From NCBI GenBank assembly GCA_034432635.1, contig DAOUBK010000087.1:40474-104473 (forward strand): 64,000 bases of DNA. Direction: 5' to 3'. Source of the stretch: Roseiflexus sp034432635. Lineage in GTDB: Bacteria; Chloroflexota; Chloroflexia; Chloroflexales; Roseiflexaceae. Positions 46,038-54,785 of the stretch are shown piece by piece. The position numbers and the translations under genes are program-made. Numbering within the stretch: position 1 is the stretch's first letter; each line of letters starts with the position of its first letter. A model generated the notes under the pieces. That model ran no database searches and had not been told where the DNA came from. It was given only the letters and a program-made list of their open reading frames with translations.

Positions 46038-47195
46038 ATGGGCTGGTCGTTTCGCATTGCGCAGGTTGCCGGCATCGATATCGAGATACATGTAACTTTC
46101 TTTCTGATCGTCATTCTCGGCGCAGTTGCTGGCGGTGTATCGTATGGCGCGGTAGGGGCGGCGTTTGGGGCATTGTTGATCCTGCTGCTCTTTCTCTGTG
46201 TCACGCTGCACGAACTGGGGCACGGCATCGCTGCGCGTGCATTTGGTATTCCGGTGCGCAAGATTATTCTCCTGCCGCTCGGCGGTCTGGCGCTGCTGGG
46301 GCGCAATCCCTCGAAGGCGTGGCACGAACTCGTGATCGCCGCAGCCGGCCCGCTGGTGAATGTGATTATTGCCGCTGTGCTGCTGCTGGTGACCGGAACG
46401 GCACTGGTATTCGGCATTTTTGACCTCGATACGCTGGAAATCGGGCGCGGCGCATTTCCGGCGCCATCGATCCAGGGATTGACGTTCTGGTTACTGCAAG
46501 CCAATGTGATGCTGGTGCTCTTCAATTTGATCCCCGCCTTTCCGCTCGATGGCGGTCGCATTCTACGCTCCGTGCTGGCGATGATCATTGGCTTTCGGCG
46601 TGCCACACGGATTGCGACGTTCCTTGGTCAGAGTATTGCAATTGTGCTTGGCATCCTAGGTATCATCAGCGGCAATTTTCTGCTTGCGCTCGTTGCAGTG
46701 TTCATCTTTCTCGGCGCCGGTCAGGAGAATGCCGAAGGACAGGCGCGCACCATGCTGGACACGATGCGCGTCGGTGATGCATACAACCGTCATGCCCTGA
46801 CGCTCGACATCGGCGACCGGGTGAGCAAAGTGGTCGATTACATTCTGACCAGTTATCAACCGGATTTCGCGGTCACGCAGGGCAGTCGACTGGTCGGCAT
46901 TGTAACTCGCAACGATGTGCTGCAGGCGCTGGCAAGCGACACGCGTGACCTGTACGTCACTGGCATTATGCAGCGTGAGTTTGTGCGTGTCCCGGCGAGT
47001 GCGACCCTCGACGAGGTACGTCAGGTGATGAGTGCGGAGGGAGCCCGCGTCGTTGCTGTGTACGAGGGTGAAGTCTATCTGGGGCTGGTCAGCATCGAGG
47101 ACATCTCCGAAGCCTACGCGGTGCTGTCATACCTGGAACGTCAGCAGGAAGCGCGTCGTGCGCAAATGAAGCGGGACGTCAGCAGCGGCGGGTAG
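46038..47195 (+). CDS. Site-2-type intramembrane zinc protease with two CBS domains
   Basis: 385 residues. About six membrane helices include the zinc motif TLHELGHG (about 58-65) and the distal ligand motif FNLIPAFPLDGGR (about 165-177). Two CBS domains occupy about 245-375 (RVSKVVDYILTSYQPDFAV, then IMQREFVRVPASATLDEV). S2P-family enzymes cleave regulators within the membrane; CBS domains often bind adenine nucleotides and may gate activity. The ATG at 46038 is chosen because AAGGAG ends 6 nt upstream and the family N-terminus (MGWSFRIAQVAGIDI) begins there. No substrate such as an anti-sigma factor is adjacent. Confidence 0.95.
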   Translation: MGWSFRIAQVAGIDIEIHVTFFLIVILGAVAGGVSYGAVGAAFGALLILLLFLCVTLHELGHGIAARAFGIPVRKIILLPLGGLALLGRNPSKAWHELVIAAAGPLVNVIIAAVLLLVTGTALVFGIFDLDTLEIGRGAFPAPSIQGLTFWLLQANVMLVLFNLIPAFPLDGGRILRSVLAMIIGFRRATRIATFLGQSIAIVLGILGIISGNFLLALVAVFIFLGAGQENAEGQARTMLDTMRVGDAYNRHALTLDIGDRVSKVVDYILTSYQPDFAVTQGSRLVGIVTRNDVLQALASDTRDLYVTGIMQREFVRVPASATLDEVRQVMSAEGARVVAVYEGEVYLGLVSIEDISEAYAVLSYLERQQEARRAQMKRDVSSGG

Positions 47196-47201
47196 CGCCG
47201 C
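47185..47201. terminator. Hairpin between convergent genes
   Basis: GCGGCG (47185-47190) and CGCCGC (47196-47201) flank a 5-nt loop containing the site-2 protease stop. No T-run; it may limit read-through both ways. Confidence 0.35.
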
Positions 47202-47210
47202 CCTGCCCGG

Positions 47211-48530
47211 TCATCGCCGACCGCGCCGCCGCTTCACAAACTCCAGTGCTGTTTGCAGGTTGCTGCAGGTTGTCAACTGCCCCAGTTTGACTCCTAACTG
47301 TACAATGGTCTGCGCAACCTCTGGCGACATGCCTGCCAGGGTGATGTGTGCACCGAGCAGGCTGGCAGCATGCGCTGTCTGCACCAGATGGTTGGCGATA
47401 CTGGTATCAACCACCGCAATGCCGGTAATGTCGATGATGACATCGTCGGCGCGCTGATCACTGATGGCTTCGAGAATAGTCTGAGTCATTTGCACAGCGC
47501 GGGTACTATCGATCGCGCCGATCAACGGTACGATGAGAGTACGCGCGTCGATCGGGATAATCGGCGTCGACAACTCTCGAATAGTCGAGCGCTGCGCAGC
47601 AATGATCTCTTCCTGCAATCGCTGCCGTTCGGCATTGCTCTCGATGAGGTCGCGCATGATGCCGGGCAGCAGATCGAGCGCCCGCAGCGCCGACCCGGTT
47701 ACTGTATCGCGGGTAATCAATTCGCCGGGTGTCAGTATCTGCCGATCAACCGGGTCGCCGTGTAACGCCTGAAGCGCAGTGTCAACCGCCTGTTGCCCGA
47801 TACACAGCGGATCCTGGTTCACGGTTGCCAGCATAGCACCGCTGTTGATTGCCCGGAGCACCTCCGGTAATCCATCGAAGCCGGCAACAACGATGTCACC
47901 GGTGCGGTTGAACGCTGCGATGGCATCGACCGCGCCGAGCGCCATTGGATCGTTCGCAGCAAAGATGGCATCGATCGATTGCCCCGTGCGCAACCACTCC
48001 TCCACCAGAAGCCGACCGCTGTCGCGTGTCCAGTCGCCGGTCGACTGCGCTACAATCCGCACACTGGGCCATTGCTGCAGCACTTCCGCCATGATCGCAG
48101 CACGACGATTGTGAGGACCGGCGATCAGGGCGATGCGCATGTGATCGCCCAGGTGCGCCACGAGCAATTCAGCAATGCGTGTCAGACCCTGACGTTCGTT
48201 GCAACGAACGGTTGCGCTGACGTATCCTTCGAGAATACCGCCATTAACCTCGATCACCGGCACACGTGCCAGACGCGCCAGTTCGAGATGCTGGGCAAAT
48301 GCGCGCGTTTCGTGCGCTGATCCCAGGATCAGCGCATGCACCCGGCGCCGCAGCAGATCGGCGACCATTTCAACCTGCACCTCGACTGAGCCGCTGGCCT
48401 GATCGATGACAGCAATCCCATGGTCTGCTGCCTGCGACCGTATTCCGTGGCGCAGAATGGACCAGAAGATAAAGCGAGGATCGTTCAGGACACATCCAAG
48501 CGTTACTGTCGGTCTGGTTTCAAATGTCAC
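47211..48530 (-). CDS. LacI-fold sugar-binding sensor fused to an RsbR-like STAS domain
   Basis: 439 residues, no signal peptide and no HTH. The N-terminal periplasmic-binding type 1 fold (about 8-285; TLGCVLNDPRFIFWSILRHG, FAANDPMALGAVDAIAAFN, VVAGFDGLPEVLRAI) resembles the effector half of LacI-family repressors. A helical linker (AERQRLQEEIIAAQRSTIREL) leads to a C-terminal STAS domain (about 322-435; ELSTPIIPIDARTLIVPLIG, IDITGIAVVDTSIANHLV). The STAS resembles RsbR/stressosome proteins, where Ser/Thr near VDT are phosphorylated by RsbT-like kinases. One such kinase gene is at 59.8 kb. A link between the two is inferred only. Confidence 0.9.
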   Translation of the reverse strand: MTFETRPTVTLGCVLNDPRFIFWSILRHGIRSQAADHGIAVIDQASGSVEVQVEMVADLLRRRVHALILGSAHETRAFAQHLELARLARVPVIEVNGGILEGYVSATVRCNERQGLTRIAELLVAHLGDHMRIALIAGPHNRRAAIMAEVLQQWPSVRIVAQSTGDWTRDSGRLLVEEWLRTGQSIDAIFAANDPMALGAVDAIAAFNRTGDIVVAGFDGLPEVLRAINSGAMLATVNQDPLCIGQQAVDTALQALHGDPVDRQILTPGELITRDTVTGSALRALDLLPGIMRDLIESNAERQRLQEEIIAAQRSTIRELSTPIIPIDARTLIVPLIGAIDSTRAVQMTQTILEAISDQRADDVIIDITGIAVVDTSIANHLVQTAHAASLLGAHITLAGMSPEVAQTIVQLGVKLGQLTTCSNLQTALEFVKRRRGRR

Positions 48531-48601
48531 GATGAGATCTCCCGTGTGATGCAGACGACGGGTAAAATGTTGAACAGGAGAGAACAGGCAGCACGCTCAG
48601 G

Positions 48602-49189
48602 TCAGGGAGGCGTCGAGAGCAGCAGCGCCGAAGCCCAGCCTTCTGTTCCAGAAGGCACACCGTCATCCACGCGGTCGGTTGCCGGTTGATCGATGCGAAT
48701 CCGAAACCACGTCTGTCCATCAACAACCCTTCGCTCCAGGAACGTAATTTTATCACCCGGATAGATCAGACCGACAACGGTTTCAGGCGCCACACGCGGT
48801 TCACGACGCAGGTTGCCGCCTCGAACAACTTCACCACTCCCGATACCCGCTTCGAGCGTAGCACCCGGAGCGACCGCTGCCTGCGCTGTCGCCGTGCGTA
48901 ATGCAATCCGGGTTGCCGTTCCCTGAGATTCGACTGTTTGGGTTACAGCGGCAATGCTGGTTCGCTGTGGAACAACCGTCTCGACAAATGCGGTTGCGGT
49001 CGCTGCGAAGCGTTCCGCCTGCTGCTGCCGCTCACTGACGAGCCAGGCGCCGCCGGTGATCAACGCTCCGATCAAGAATGCAAACAACAGCAGGTTTACC
49101 AGCGCGCGTAGCGGACCGCCACGTTTCGGGGCATTTGGAGCAAACAGGCGATCCCAATCATCGGGACGAATGACACGCGGCACGTACAC
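48602..49189 (-). CDS. Membrane-anchored SH3-like domain protein
   Basis: 195 residues. Cytoplasmic N-terminus (RVIRPDDWDRLFAPNAP), one membrane helix (ALVNLLLFAFLIGALITGGAWLV region, about 28-52), an Ala/Thr-rich stalk (about 55-125), then a bacterial SH3-like domain (about 125-195; GNLRREPRVAPETVVGLIYP, then TWFRIRI and EGWASALLL). Such domains often bind cell-wall material outside the membrane. Function beyond that is not predictable. It is not obviously in an operon with its neighbours. Confidence 0.8.
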   Translation of the reverse strand: MYVPRVIRPDDWDRLFAPNAPKRGGPLRALVNLLLFAFLIGALITGGAWLVSERQQQAERFAATATAFVETVVPQRTSIAAVTQTVESQGTATRIALRTATAQAAVAPGATLEAGIGSGEVVRGGNLRREPRVAPETVVGLIYPGDKITFLERRVVDGQTWFRIRIDQPATDRVDDGVPSGTEGWASALLLSTPP

Positions 49190-49251
49190 CTCTCATTGTT
49201 GCGCGCCGGGAACCCGGTTCGAACTCGTCGGACAATGATCGCTGGCAACCA

Positions 49252-49281
49252 GCCTCTCTACCATACTCCTCTCTACCATAC
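49252..49281. repeat. Short tandem direct repeat
   Basis: CTCTCTACCATACT occurs twice in a row in the intergenic DNA upstream of the SH3-type gene. Too short to assign a role. Confidence 0.5.
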
Positions 49282-49384
49282 TGGCAGAAGAGACGACATC
49301 ATACAAGTATATCATGACCTGCACACCAGAGTATAAGGATAACGTTTCTGTCCTCTCACGATGATCGTTCACCAGTGCGAACGG

Positions 49385-50176
49385 TTACAGGCTACTGCGA
49401 AAAAAGCGTGGATCGATCAATCGATACCCGACCCCACGAACATTTACGATATATGCCGGATCGATCTTATGGCGCAGGTTGTGGATGTGGGTCTTGAGCA
49501 TCTGATGTGCATGATCATCGGTCGTAACGTGTGCATAACTGTATGTGCGTTGCACAATCTCGCGGAACGACAGCGTTCGACCGCGCGCCTCTGCCAGGCA
49601 GTGCAACAACTCATATTCAGTCGGGGTCACCTGAATGACCCGGTTGCGGAATACCACCCGCCGATTAAAGCGATCAATCAGCAGGTCACCCACGCGCAGA
49701 TAGCGTACCTGCTCGACAATACTCTGTTCATCCAGATCGCGGACGGCATGCCGCGCCTGATCGCGCAACGCGGTGACTTGCAGGGCGTGATCGTACCGAC
49801 GATGCAATGCACCTGCGATAGCATCGAGCAGTTCTTCCGGTTTGCACGGTTTGAGCAGGTAATCATAGATCCCGGCGCGGAATGCTTCAATCGCCGTCCC
49901 CAGCGTGCCGTAACCTGTCAACAGAACCACTTCGGGCGGATCGGGGAGACGGCGCGCTGCACGCAGCACGGCGAGACCATCCACCTTTGCCATGCGCAGA
50001 TCGGTGAGCACAACATCGTACCCGCCGGGCTCCCCCATCTCAAGATATCGACAGGCAGTTTCGCCATCGGTCACGGCAGTGACGTGGTAACCGGCGCCTT
50101 CCAGAATACGTCGCAGTGACGTCAGTGCAGCGTGGTCATCTTCAACCAGGAGAACCCGACCATGCCAGCGAGCCAT
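49385..50176 (-). CDS. OmpR-family response regulator
   Basis: 263 residues. A receiver domain (about 5-120) has VLLVEDDHAALTSL, phospho-acceptor Asp in VVLTDLRMAKVDGL, Thr in LLTGYGT and Lys in LLKPCKPEELL. The C-terminal winged helix (about 160-258) has VTPTEYELLHCLAE and VNVRGVGYRL, diagnostic of OmpR/PhoB DNA-binding domains. I placed the start at ATG 50176, where AAGGGAT lies about 7 nt upstream, rather than at an upstream alternative. Paired with the histidine kinase that begins 69 bp upstream on the same strand. Confidence 0.93.
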   Translation of the reverse strand: MARWHGRVLLVEDDHAALTSLRRILEGAGYHVTAVTDGETACRYLEMGEPGGYDVVLTDLRMAKVDGLAVLRAARRLPDPPEVVLLTGYGTLGTAIEAFRAGIYDYLLKPCKPEELLDAIAGALHRRYDHALQVTALRDQARHAVRDLDEQSIVEQVRYLRVGDLLIDRFNRRVVFRNRVIQVTPTEYELLHCLAEARGRTLSFREIVQRTYSYAHVTTDDHAHQMLKTHIHNLRHKIDPAYIVNVRGVGYRLIDPRFFRSSL

Positions 50177-50245
50177 GATGCTATCCCTTGAGAACCTCTT
50201 TTTCCGGCGTTGTGATGAGCATGGCATACTCTGGGGGCGGAGAGT

Positions 50246-51847
50246 TCATGCCTCCTCTGCAACCGGCAGCGAGACAATAAATGTGGCGCCACTGCCGGGA
50301 GTGCTCCGCACACGCAGCGATCCGCCGTGCTGTTCGACAAGTTGACGGCTGACCGTCAGCCCCAAACCCGACCCGTGCGGCTTTGTCGTAAAGAACGGGT
50401 CAAAAATGCGTTCCTGCAGGTCGAATGCGATTCCGGGACCGTTATCTGTGACGATAATCTGCACGCACCAGCGTGCGGATTGGTCGATGACTTCAAGTGC
50501 CCGCCGTGTCACAATGCGCAGGGTGCCGCCACACGGCATTGCGTCGATCGCATTCAGCAGCAGGTTGAGCAACACCTGTATCAGGGCATCGCGCTGCCCT
50601 AAAAACTGTGGCAGATCGGGCGCCAGTTCCTGTTCAACGCGAATGCCACACCCGCGCAGGGCGCCTCCCAGCAACAAGACAACCCGTTCGATAATCGCAT
50701 TGCTATCGATTAACTCGAACGAACGATCACCGGGACGGTGCAGATCGAGCAGGCGACGCAACAACGTCGAGACGCGCGTGATCTCACTGCTCGCCAGATC
50801 GAGAAACGCTGTCGATTGCTCGACCGAAGATGAGCGCAACAGATAGAGATAATTCTGGATGGACTGTAACGGCGTGTTGATCTCATGCGCAACTGCTGCT
50901 GCGAGGCGACTACTCGCCGCCAGGCGTTCGTTCTGCCGCATGATCGCTTCGAGTTGCAGGCGCTCGGTCACATCAACCAGGCGCAGCACCACACGCTGCG
51001 CGCCACTCGTATCGCGCAGCGGAATACCGTACACATCCAGCGTTATTACCTCGCCCGATGGATGCGGATGGGTAACACGCTCGAACGACTTCACGCCACT
51101 GCTCAGCGTGCGGGTGACGATCGGCGCAACCACCGGGCACACATCATCACACAATGCGCCGGGAAGACGCTCCGGCGGCATCTCGATCAGGTGCGCAAAT
51201 TGACGATTGACCACTTGAATAATGCGCTGACTATCGATCAATGCCAGCGCATCGTCCAGATTGTCAACAATTGTGTACAACAGATCATAGCTCAACTGCA
51301 AATCGGCGTTTGCTGCCTGAAGGCGGATATTGGCTTCCGCCAGCGCCTGCTGATCACGTTTTCGCTCGGTGATGTCGTTGACTACACCAACCGCACCAAT
51401 GCGCCGATGATGCTCATCGAAGATCGGAGAAATCGTGGCATATGCAGGAAAAATCGTTCCATCGCGGCGTTCCAGCATGAACTCACTTTCCCAAGGTTTG
51501 CCAGCGTCAATCGCTGCACGCATCGCACTAATGAGAGCGAGATCCGGGGGATCGGCCACCAGATCAAACCCGATTGCACCGATCATCTCGGCGGCACTCC
51601 AACCGAACATTCGCTCGGCAGACGAACTCCAGTAGGTGATGCAGCCAGATGTGTCGGTGGCAAGCACCGCCTGGCTGACATTCGCCAGAAGTTTCGCCTG
51701 GAAACGAAGTTCTTGATCGTGGCGTCTGTATTCGGCAATCTCGTTGCGCAAGCGACGGTTCGCACGACGCATTCCGGTCAGTCGTTGCCTGAGACGTCGC
51801 AGAAGATCGACGTTGCGACGTCGTCTGTGTGTTGCTCGCCGATCCAT
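50246..51847 (-). CDS. PAS-PAS sensor histidine kinase, soluble
   Basis: 533 residues from ATG 51847 (an open extension to 51952 is less family-like and overlaps a hairpin repeat). A basic coiled N-terminus (about 1-60) precedes PAS1 (about 65-185; LLANVSQAVLATDTSGCITY) and PAS2 (about 205-325; IVDNLDDALALIDSQR). HisKA follows with AAVAHEINTPLQSIQNYL (phospho-His in HEINTP), then HATPase_c with NLLLNAIDAMP, DNGPGI and GSGLGLTVSRQL. No membrane helix, so it senses a cytoplasmic signal. It is 69 bp upstream of the OmpR-type regulator gene on the same strand and is its probable partner. Confidence 0.92.
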   Translation of the reverse strand: MDRRATHRRRRNVDLLRRLRQRLTGMRRANRRLRNEIAEYRRHDQELRFQAKLLANVSQAVLATDTSGCITYWSSSAERMFGWSAAEMIGAIGFDLVADPPDLALISAMRAAIDAGKPWESEFMLERRDGTIFPAYATISPIFDEHHRRIGAVGVVNDITERKRDQQALAEANIRLQAANADLQLSYDLLYTIVDNLDDALALIDSQRIIQVVNRQFAHLIEMPPERLPGALCDDVCPVVAPIVTRTLSSGVKSFERVTHPHPSGEVITLDVYGIPLRDTSGAQRVVLRLVDVTERLQLEAIMRQNERLAASSRLAAAVAHEINTPLQSIQNYLYLLRSSSVEQSTAFLDLASSEITRVSTLLRRLLDLHRPGDRSFELIDSNAIIERVVLLLGGALRGCGIRVEQELAPDLPQFLGQRDALIQVLLNLLLNAIDAMPCGGTLRIVTRRALEVIDQSARWCVQIIVTDNGPGIAFDLQERIFDPFFTTKPHGSGLGLTVSRQLVEQHGGSLRVRSTPGSGATFIVSLPVAEEA

Positions 51848-51921
51848 ATCCGCTTTAGGTCGTCGTTGCCAACTGAGACCGGTCACAAGAATGACAAATC
51901 CATCTCGAAAATGATATCTGC

Positions 51922-51950
51922 CGGGGGACGAAGGCAGACCCTTCGCCTCC
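51922..51950. repeat. CGGGTAGGCGAAGG-type hairpin, copy B (diverged)
   Basis: CGGGGGACGAAGG (51922-51934) is imperfectly complementary to CCTTCGCCTCC (51940-51950). Related to copies at 45955 and 52418. Confidence 0.4.
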
Positions 51951-52357
51951 ACCTTCGCTCAAGTCACTATTGCTGGTATCGTTGCGTTGCCTGTGTCATC
52001 ATCGCATGGAGCGTTTGCGATGAGTTTGACAATCGCTTCCTGCATGCTGTTCGTGATACCAGCGACGCCCATCGACAACTGCAGACGCATGTCCACCATC
52101 ACTTCGCCGCACTATCTTACTATTCCACAAACTTTGCGGCTCAAATCTGATGTTCCACTGCCATTCGTCACGCTCAGCGGTTGACCAATCCCTCCGAAAG
52201 CATGCGCATAAACGCGCATTATCTCGCCAACTGAAAAAAGTATGGGCATGAACAGTATCTGTGAAGGCGGAGATGCTTGATCATGTGATTGCATCACGCC
52301 CTCCATGATACTACAAAATTATTCATATTGCTGGCACTCAACGAATCGCCCAGGCAA

Positions 52358-52377
52358 CCAGGACGGTACCGTCCTGG
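52358..52377. repeat. Perfect 20-bp palindrome
   Basis: CCAGGACGGTACCGTCCTGG reads identically on both strands. It lies in the large gene-poor gap, not near a visible promoter. Confidence 0.7.
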
Positions 52378-52417
52378 AGGCTGTTATGAACGTTGGAGCC
52401 TGACCAAACTATCCCGG

Positions 52418-52450
52418 CGGGTAGGCGAAGGCAGTGCCTTTGCCTACCCG
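52418..52450. repeat. CGGGTAGGCGAAGG-type hairpin, copy C (best copy)
   Basis: CGGGTAGGCGAAGGCA (52418-52433) pairs with TGCCTTTGCCTACCCG (52435-52450) around a single base, with one G-T mismatch. TTTTGCC follows. Confidence 0.65.
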
Positions 52451-52938
52451 TTTTGCCTCCCTATGGCGATCAAGCACACAGGAATGCATATGCCGCATTG
52501 TCTGGCGTTCGGAAGCCAGGCGTCCGCTCTCCAATCAGTTACGAACGAAGGAGATTGCCCTGGCGCGCTTCGGCAGAGATAACGCAAGCGTCATATCACC
52601 TCTTGCTCAAAGATGAGCATCGTTCAGGTGGCATCAGCGTGCTGTGTGCGACCAGGCGTCTCACCAGCACGCCGCTGGCGGGTTGACGCAGTGTGGGAGA
52701 CCTCCACCCCAACCCGCCCCCGCTAGCGGCGGGAGTCTCCTGAGTATCTATATGCTGAAACAGATCCCTGCATCATAAGAGAGCCAGTGTAGATTATTTG
52801 GAGGCTCTCTCGCACCTGGTATGCACGGTGCGGTGTGTCAGGAATAAACGTTCACACCAGGCGCAAACAGAGCGTTGGGGCGCTCCATTGATGAAGCCCC
52901 TACCCGGTCTATGGTTCATTCCTGTTTCCCGACATTCC

Positions 52939-53703
52939 TCACCGCGGACCCATCCGCAACGCCCCGTCCAGGCGGATTGTCGTGCCGTTCAGCATCGGAT
53001 TCTCGACAATGTGTTGCACCAGTGCAGCAAACTCGGCGGGTCTGCCCAGGCGTGAAGGGAAAGGAACCTGTTGCACCAGCGCCGTAATCGCTGCCTCCGG
53101 TAATCCTGCCAGCATCTGGGTATCGAAGGTTCCGGGAGCAATGCTGACCACGCGAATACCGTAGCGCGCCAGTTCACGCGCCAGCGGCAGCGTCATGCCG
53201 ACGACGCCTGCCTTCGATGCGCTGTATGCTGCCTGCCCGATCTGTCCTTCGAATGCTGCAATCGATGCGGTGCATACCACAACCCCGCGTTCACCGTCGT
53301 CGTTGGGTGTGTTGCCGGCCATGACCGCCGCCGCCAGACGTACCGCGTTGAACGTACCGGTCAGATTGACCGCAACGACGCGCGTGAAGCGTTCAAGCGG
53401 CAGCGGTCCTTCTTTGCCCAGTGTGCGCTCTGCAGTGGCAATCCCGGCACAGCAGACCAGAATCCGCAGGTCGCCGACTGCTGCCGCTGCTTCGACCGCT
53501 GACCGCATCTGTTCGGCATCAGCAACATCAGCGGCAATGAACTGCGCCTGTGCGCCGAGTTCCTGCGCCAGTGCCATACCTGCTTGATGGTTTATGTCCA
53601 CAATCGTTACTTTCGCACCGAGGTTAACGAGATGACGCACCACCCCCGCACCCAACCCCGATGCGCCGCCGGTCACCAATGCGCTGCTTCCTGCAATGTG
53701 CAT
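52939..53703 (-). CDS. SDR-family 3-hydroxyacyl-CoA dehydrogenase-like enzyme
   Basis: 254 residues. Short-chain dehydrogenase with the cofactor motif TGGASGLGAGVV near the N-terminus, Asp for NAD preference in VTIVDINHQ, and the catalytic Ser (VVCTASIAAFEGQIG) with YSASK (Tyr/Lys). The tail ERLGRPAEFAALV-type segment and NGTTIRLDGALRM resemble type II (HSD17B10-like) 3-hydroxyacyl-CoA dehydrogenases. It would oxidise the 3-hydroxyacyl-CoA made by the enoyl-CoA hydratase encoded divergently. The ATG at 53703 has GAGGAA 8 nt upstream. A TATACT with TTGTGG 18 bp upstream lies at 53748-53777 (minus). Confidence 0.88.
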   Translation of the reverse strand: MHIAGSSALVTGGASGLGAGVVRHLVNLGAKVTIVDINHQAGMALAQELGAQAQFIAADVADAEQMRSAVEAAAAVGDLRILVCCAGIATAERTLGKEGPLPLERFTRVVAVNLTGTFNAVRLAAAVMAGNTPNDDGERGVVVCTASIAAFEGQIGQAAYSASKAGVVGMTLPLARELARYGIRVVSIAPGTFDTQMLAGLPEAAITALVQQVPFPSRLGRPAEFAALVQHIVENPMLNGTTIRLDGALRMGPR

Positions 53704-53819
53704 AGGACAGTTCCTCTGGTGTTCGTACACGTGCAGAATCCCATATCAGTATACCGCGCCATGGTGAACATCCACAAAAGCGTTAAGGTAATCGCTCAAT
53801 CCGGCTCCGTCGATCCTGC

Positions 53820-53825
53820 TATAAT
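53820..53825 (+). promoter_or_regulatory. TATAAT -10 box before the enoyl-CoA hydratase gene
   Basis: A perfect TATAAT lies 145 bp upstream of the ATG at 53970. The matching -35 region (CAATCC area) is poor, so activator dependence is possible. Confidence 0.35.
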
Positions 53826-53969
53826 ACTCACGTTCCCCATGCGGAAACAAAGGCAGGCAAGTCGCACAAACCTCCAGTGCGCGCAGCGTCTCGTAGCGAA
53901 GGTGAAGACAGCGCCAGCCTCCGAGAGTCAGGGTACGCAACAGTCAGAACCACAGCAGGAGGAATTCCG

Positions 53970-54755
53970 ATGACTTTTGAAAACATCCTGGTGTCTATCG
54001 AAGGTCCGCTGACGATGATCACGATCAACCGCGAGCGTGTACGCAATGCACTCAATCAGGCGACGATCGCTGAGATCGACGCTGCGCTCCGCGCGTTCGA
54101 CGGTGATGCGTCCCAGCGTGTTGCGATCATCACCGGCGCTGGCGACCGTGCTTTTGCCGCAGGCGCCGACATCACCGAGATTCAGGTCCTCGCCAGTGCC
54201 GATGCGGCGCGACGGTTCAGCGAAGGTGCACACCATCTCGGCTTGCTGATGCGACAGATCGGAAAGCCGATCATTGCGGCGATCAATGGGTTTGCGCTCG
54301 GTGGCGGGTTGGAACTTGCCATGAACTGCGATATCCGCATTGCCGCTGATACAGCGAAATTCGGTCAACCGGAGATCAATCTGGGTATCATTCCCGGATG
54401 GGGTGGCACGCAACGCCTGCCGCGCCTGATAGGATCGGCAGCCGCACACCTGATCTGTATGACCGGTGATATGATCAGCGCCGAAGAAGCCTTGCGCCTC
54501 GGTCTGGTGCAACGGGTTGTGCTGGCAGCTATGTTGATGGAAGAGACACGCGCGCTGGCAATGAAGATCGCGTCGAAGGCGCCACTGGCGATTGCAGCCA
54601 TCAAGCACGCGATCAATCGCGGTCTGGATATGCCGCTGTCGGAGGGGTGCATGTACGAGGCGGCGCTGTTTGGCGCGATTGCGGTAACTGAAGACGCAAA
54701 AGAGGGAACGACGGCGTTTCTCGAGAAACGCCAGGCGACGTGGCGTGGTCAATAA
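53970..54755 (+). CDS. Enoyl-CoA hydratase/isomerase
   Basis: 261 residues. Crotonase fold with oxyanion-hole segments AFAAGADI and GFALGGGLELAMNCD, the first catalytic Glu in GGGLELAM and the second in QPEINLGIIPGWGGTQRL. It hydrates trans-2-enoyl-CoA in fatty acid oxidation. The ATG at 53970 is chosen because AGGAGG lies 6 nt upstream; the open extension before it is not family-like. It heads a plus-strand group with a transporter, acyl-CoA dehydrogenase and EtfBA, divergent from the SDR gene. Confidence 0.94.
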   Translation: MTFENILVSIEGPLTMITINRERVRNALNQATIAEIDAALRAFDGDASQRVAIITGAGDRAFAAGADITEIQVLASADAARRFSEGAHHLGLLMRQIGKPIIAAINGFALGGGLELAMNCDIRIAADTAKFGQPEINLGIIPGWGGTQRLPRLIGSAAAHLICMTGDMISAEEALRLGLVQRVVLAAMLMEETRALAMKIASKAPLAIAAIKHAINRGLDMPLSEGCMYEAALFGAIAVTEDAKEGTTAFLEKRQATWRGQ

Positions 54756-54785
54756 CGAACAGTTGAGCAGTGAAGAGAGGAGTGC

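Larger units (their letters stand above)
51953..52938. other. Gene-poor, hairpin-rich gap of about 1 kb
   Basis: Contains a perfect 20-bp palindrome (52358-52377), a 16-bp-arm hairpin (52418-52450), a GC-rich hairpin (52699-52742) and an 8-bp inverted repeat with a 17-bp loop (52778-52810). The open frames within it have no recognisable domain, start signal or codon bias like their neighbours. This could be a decayed region or a site of mobile palindromic repeats. Confidence 0.55.

Noticed and set aside
49200..49240. TTCGAAC motif that looks like a tRNA T-loop, near the start of the SH3-type gene
   Set aside because: No matching T-stem, anticodon arm or acceptor stem could be folded on either strand.
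52289..52582. 97-residue plus-strand open frame in the gene-poor gap
   Set aside because: It reads through two palindromes, lacks a ribosome-binding site and has no family similarity I can see.
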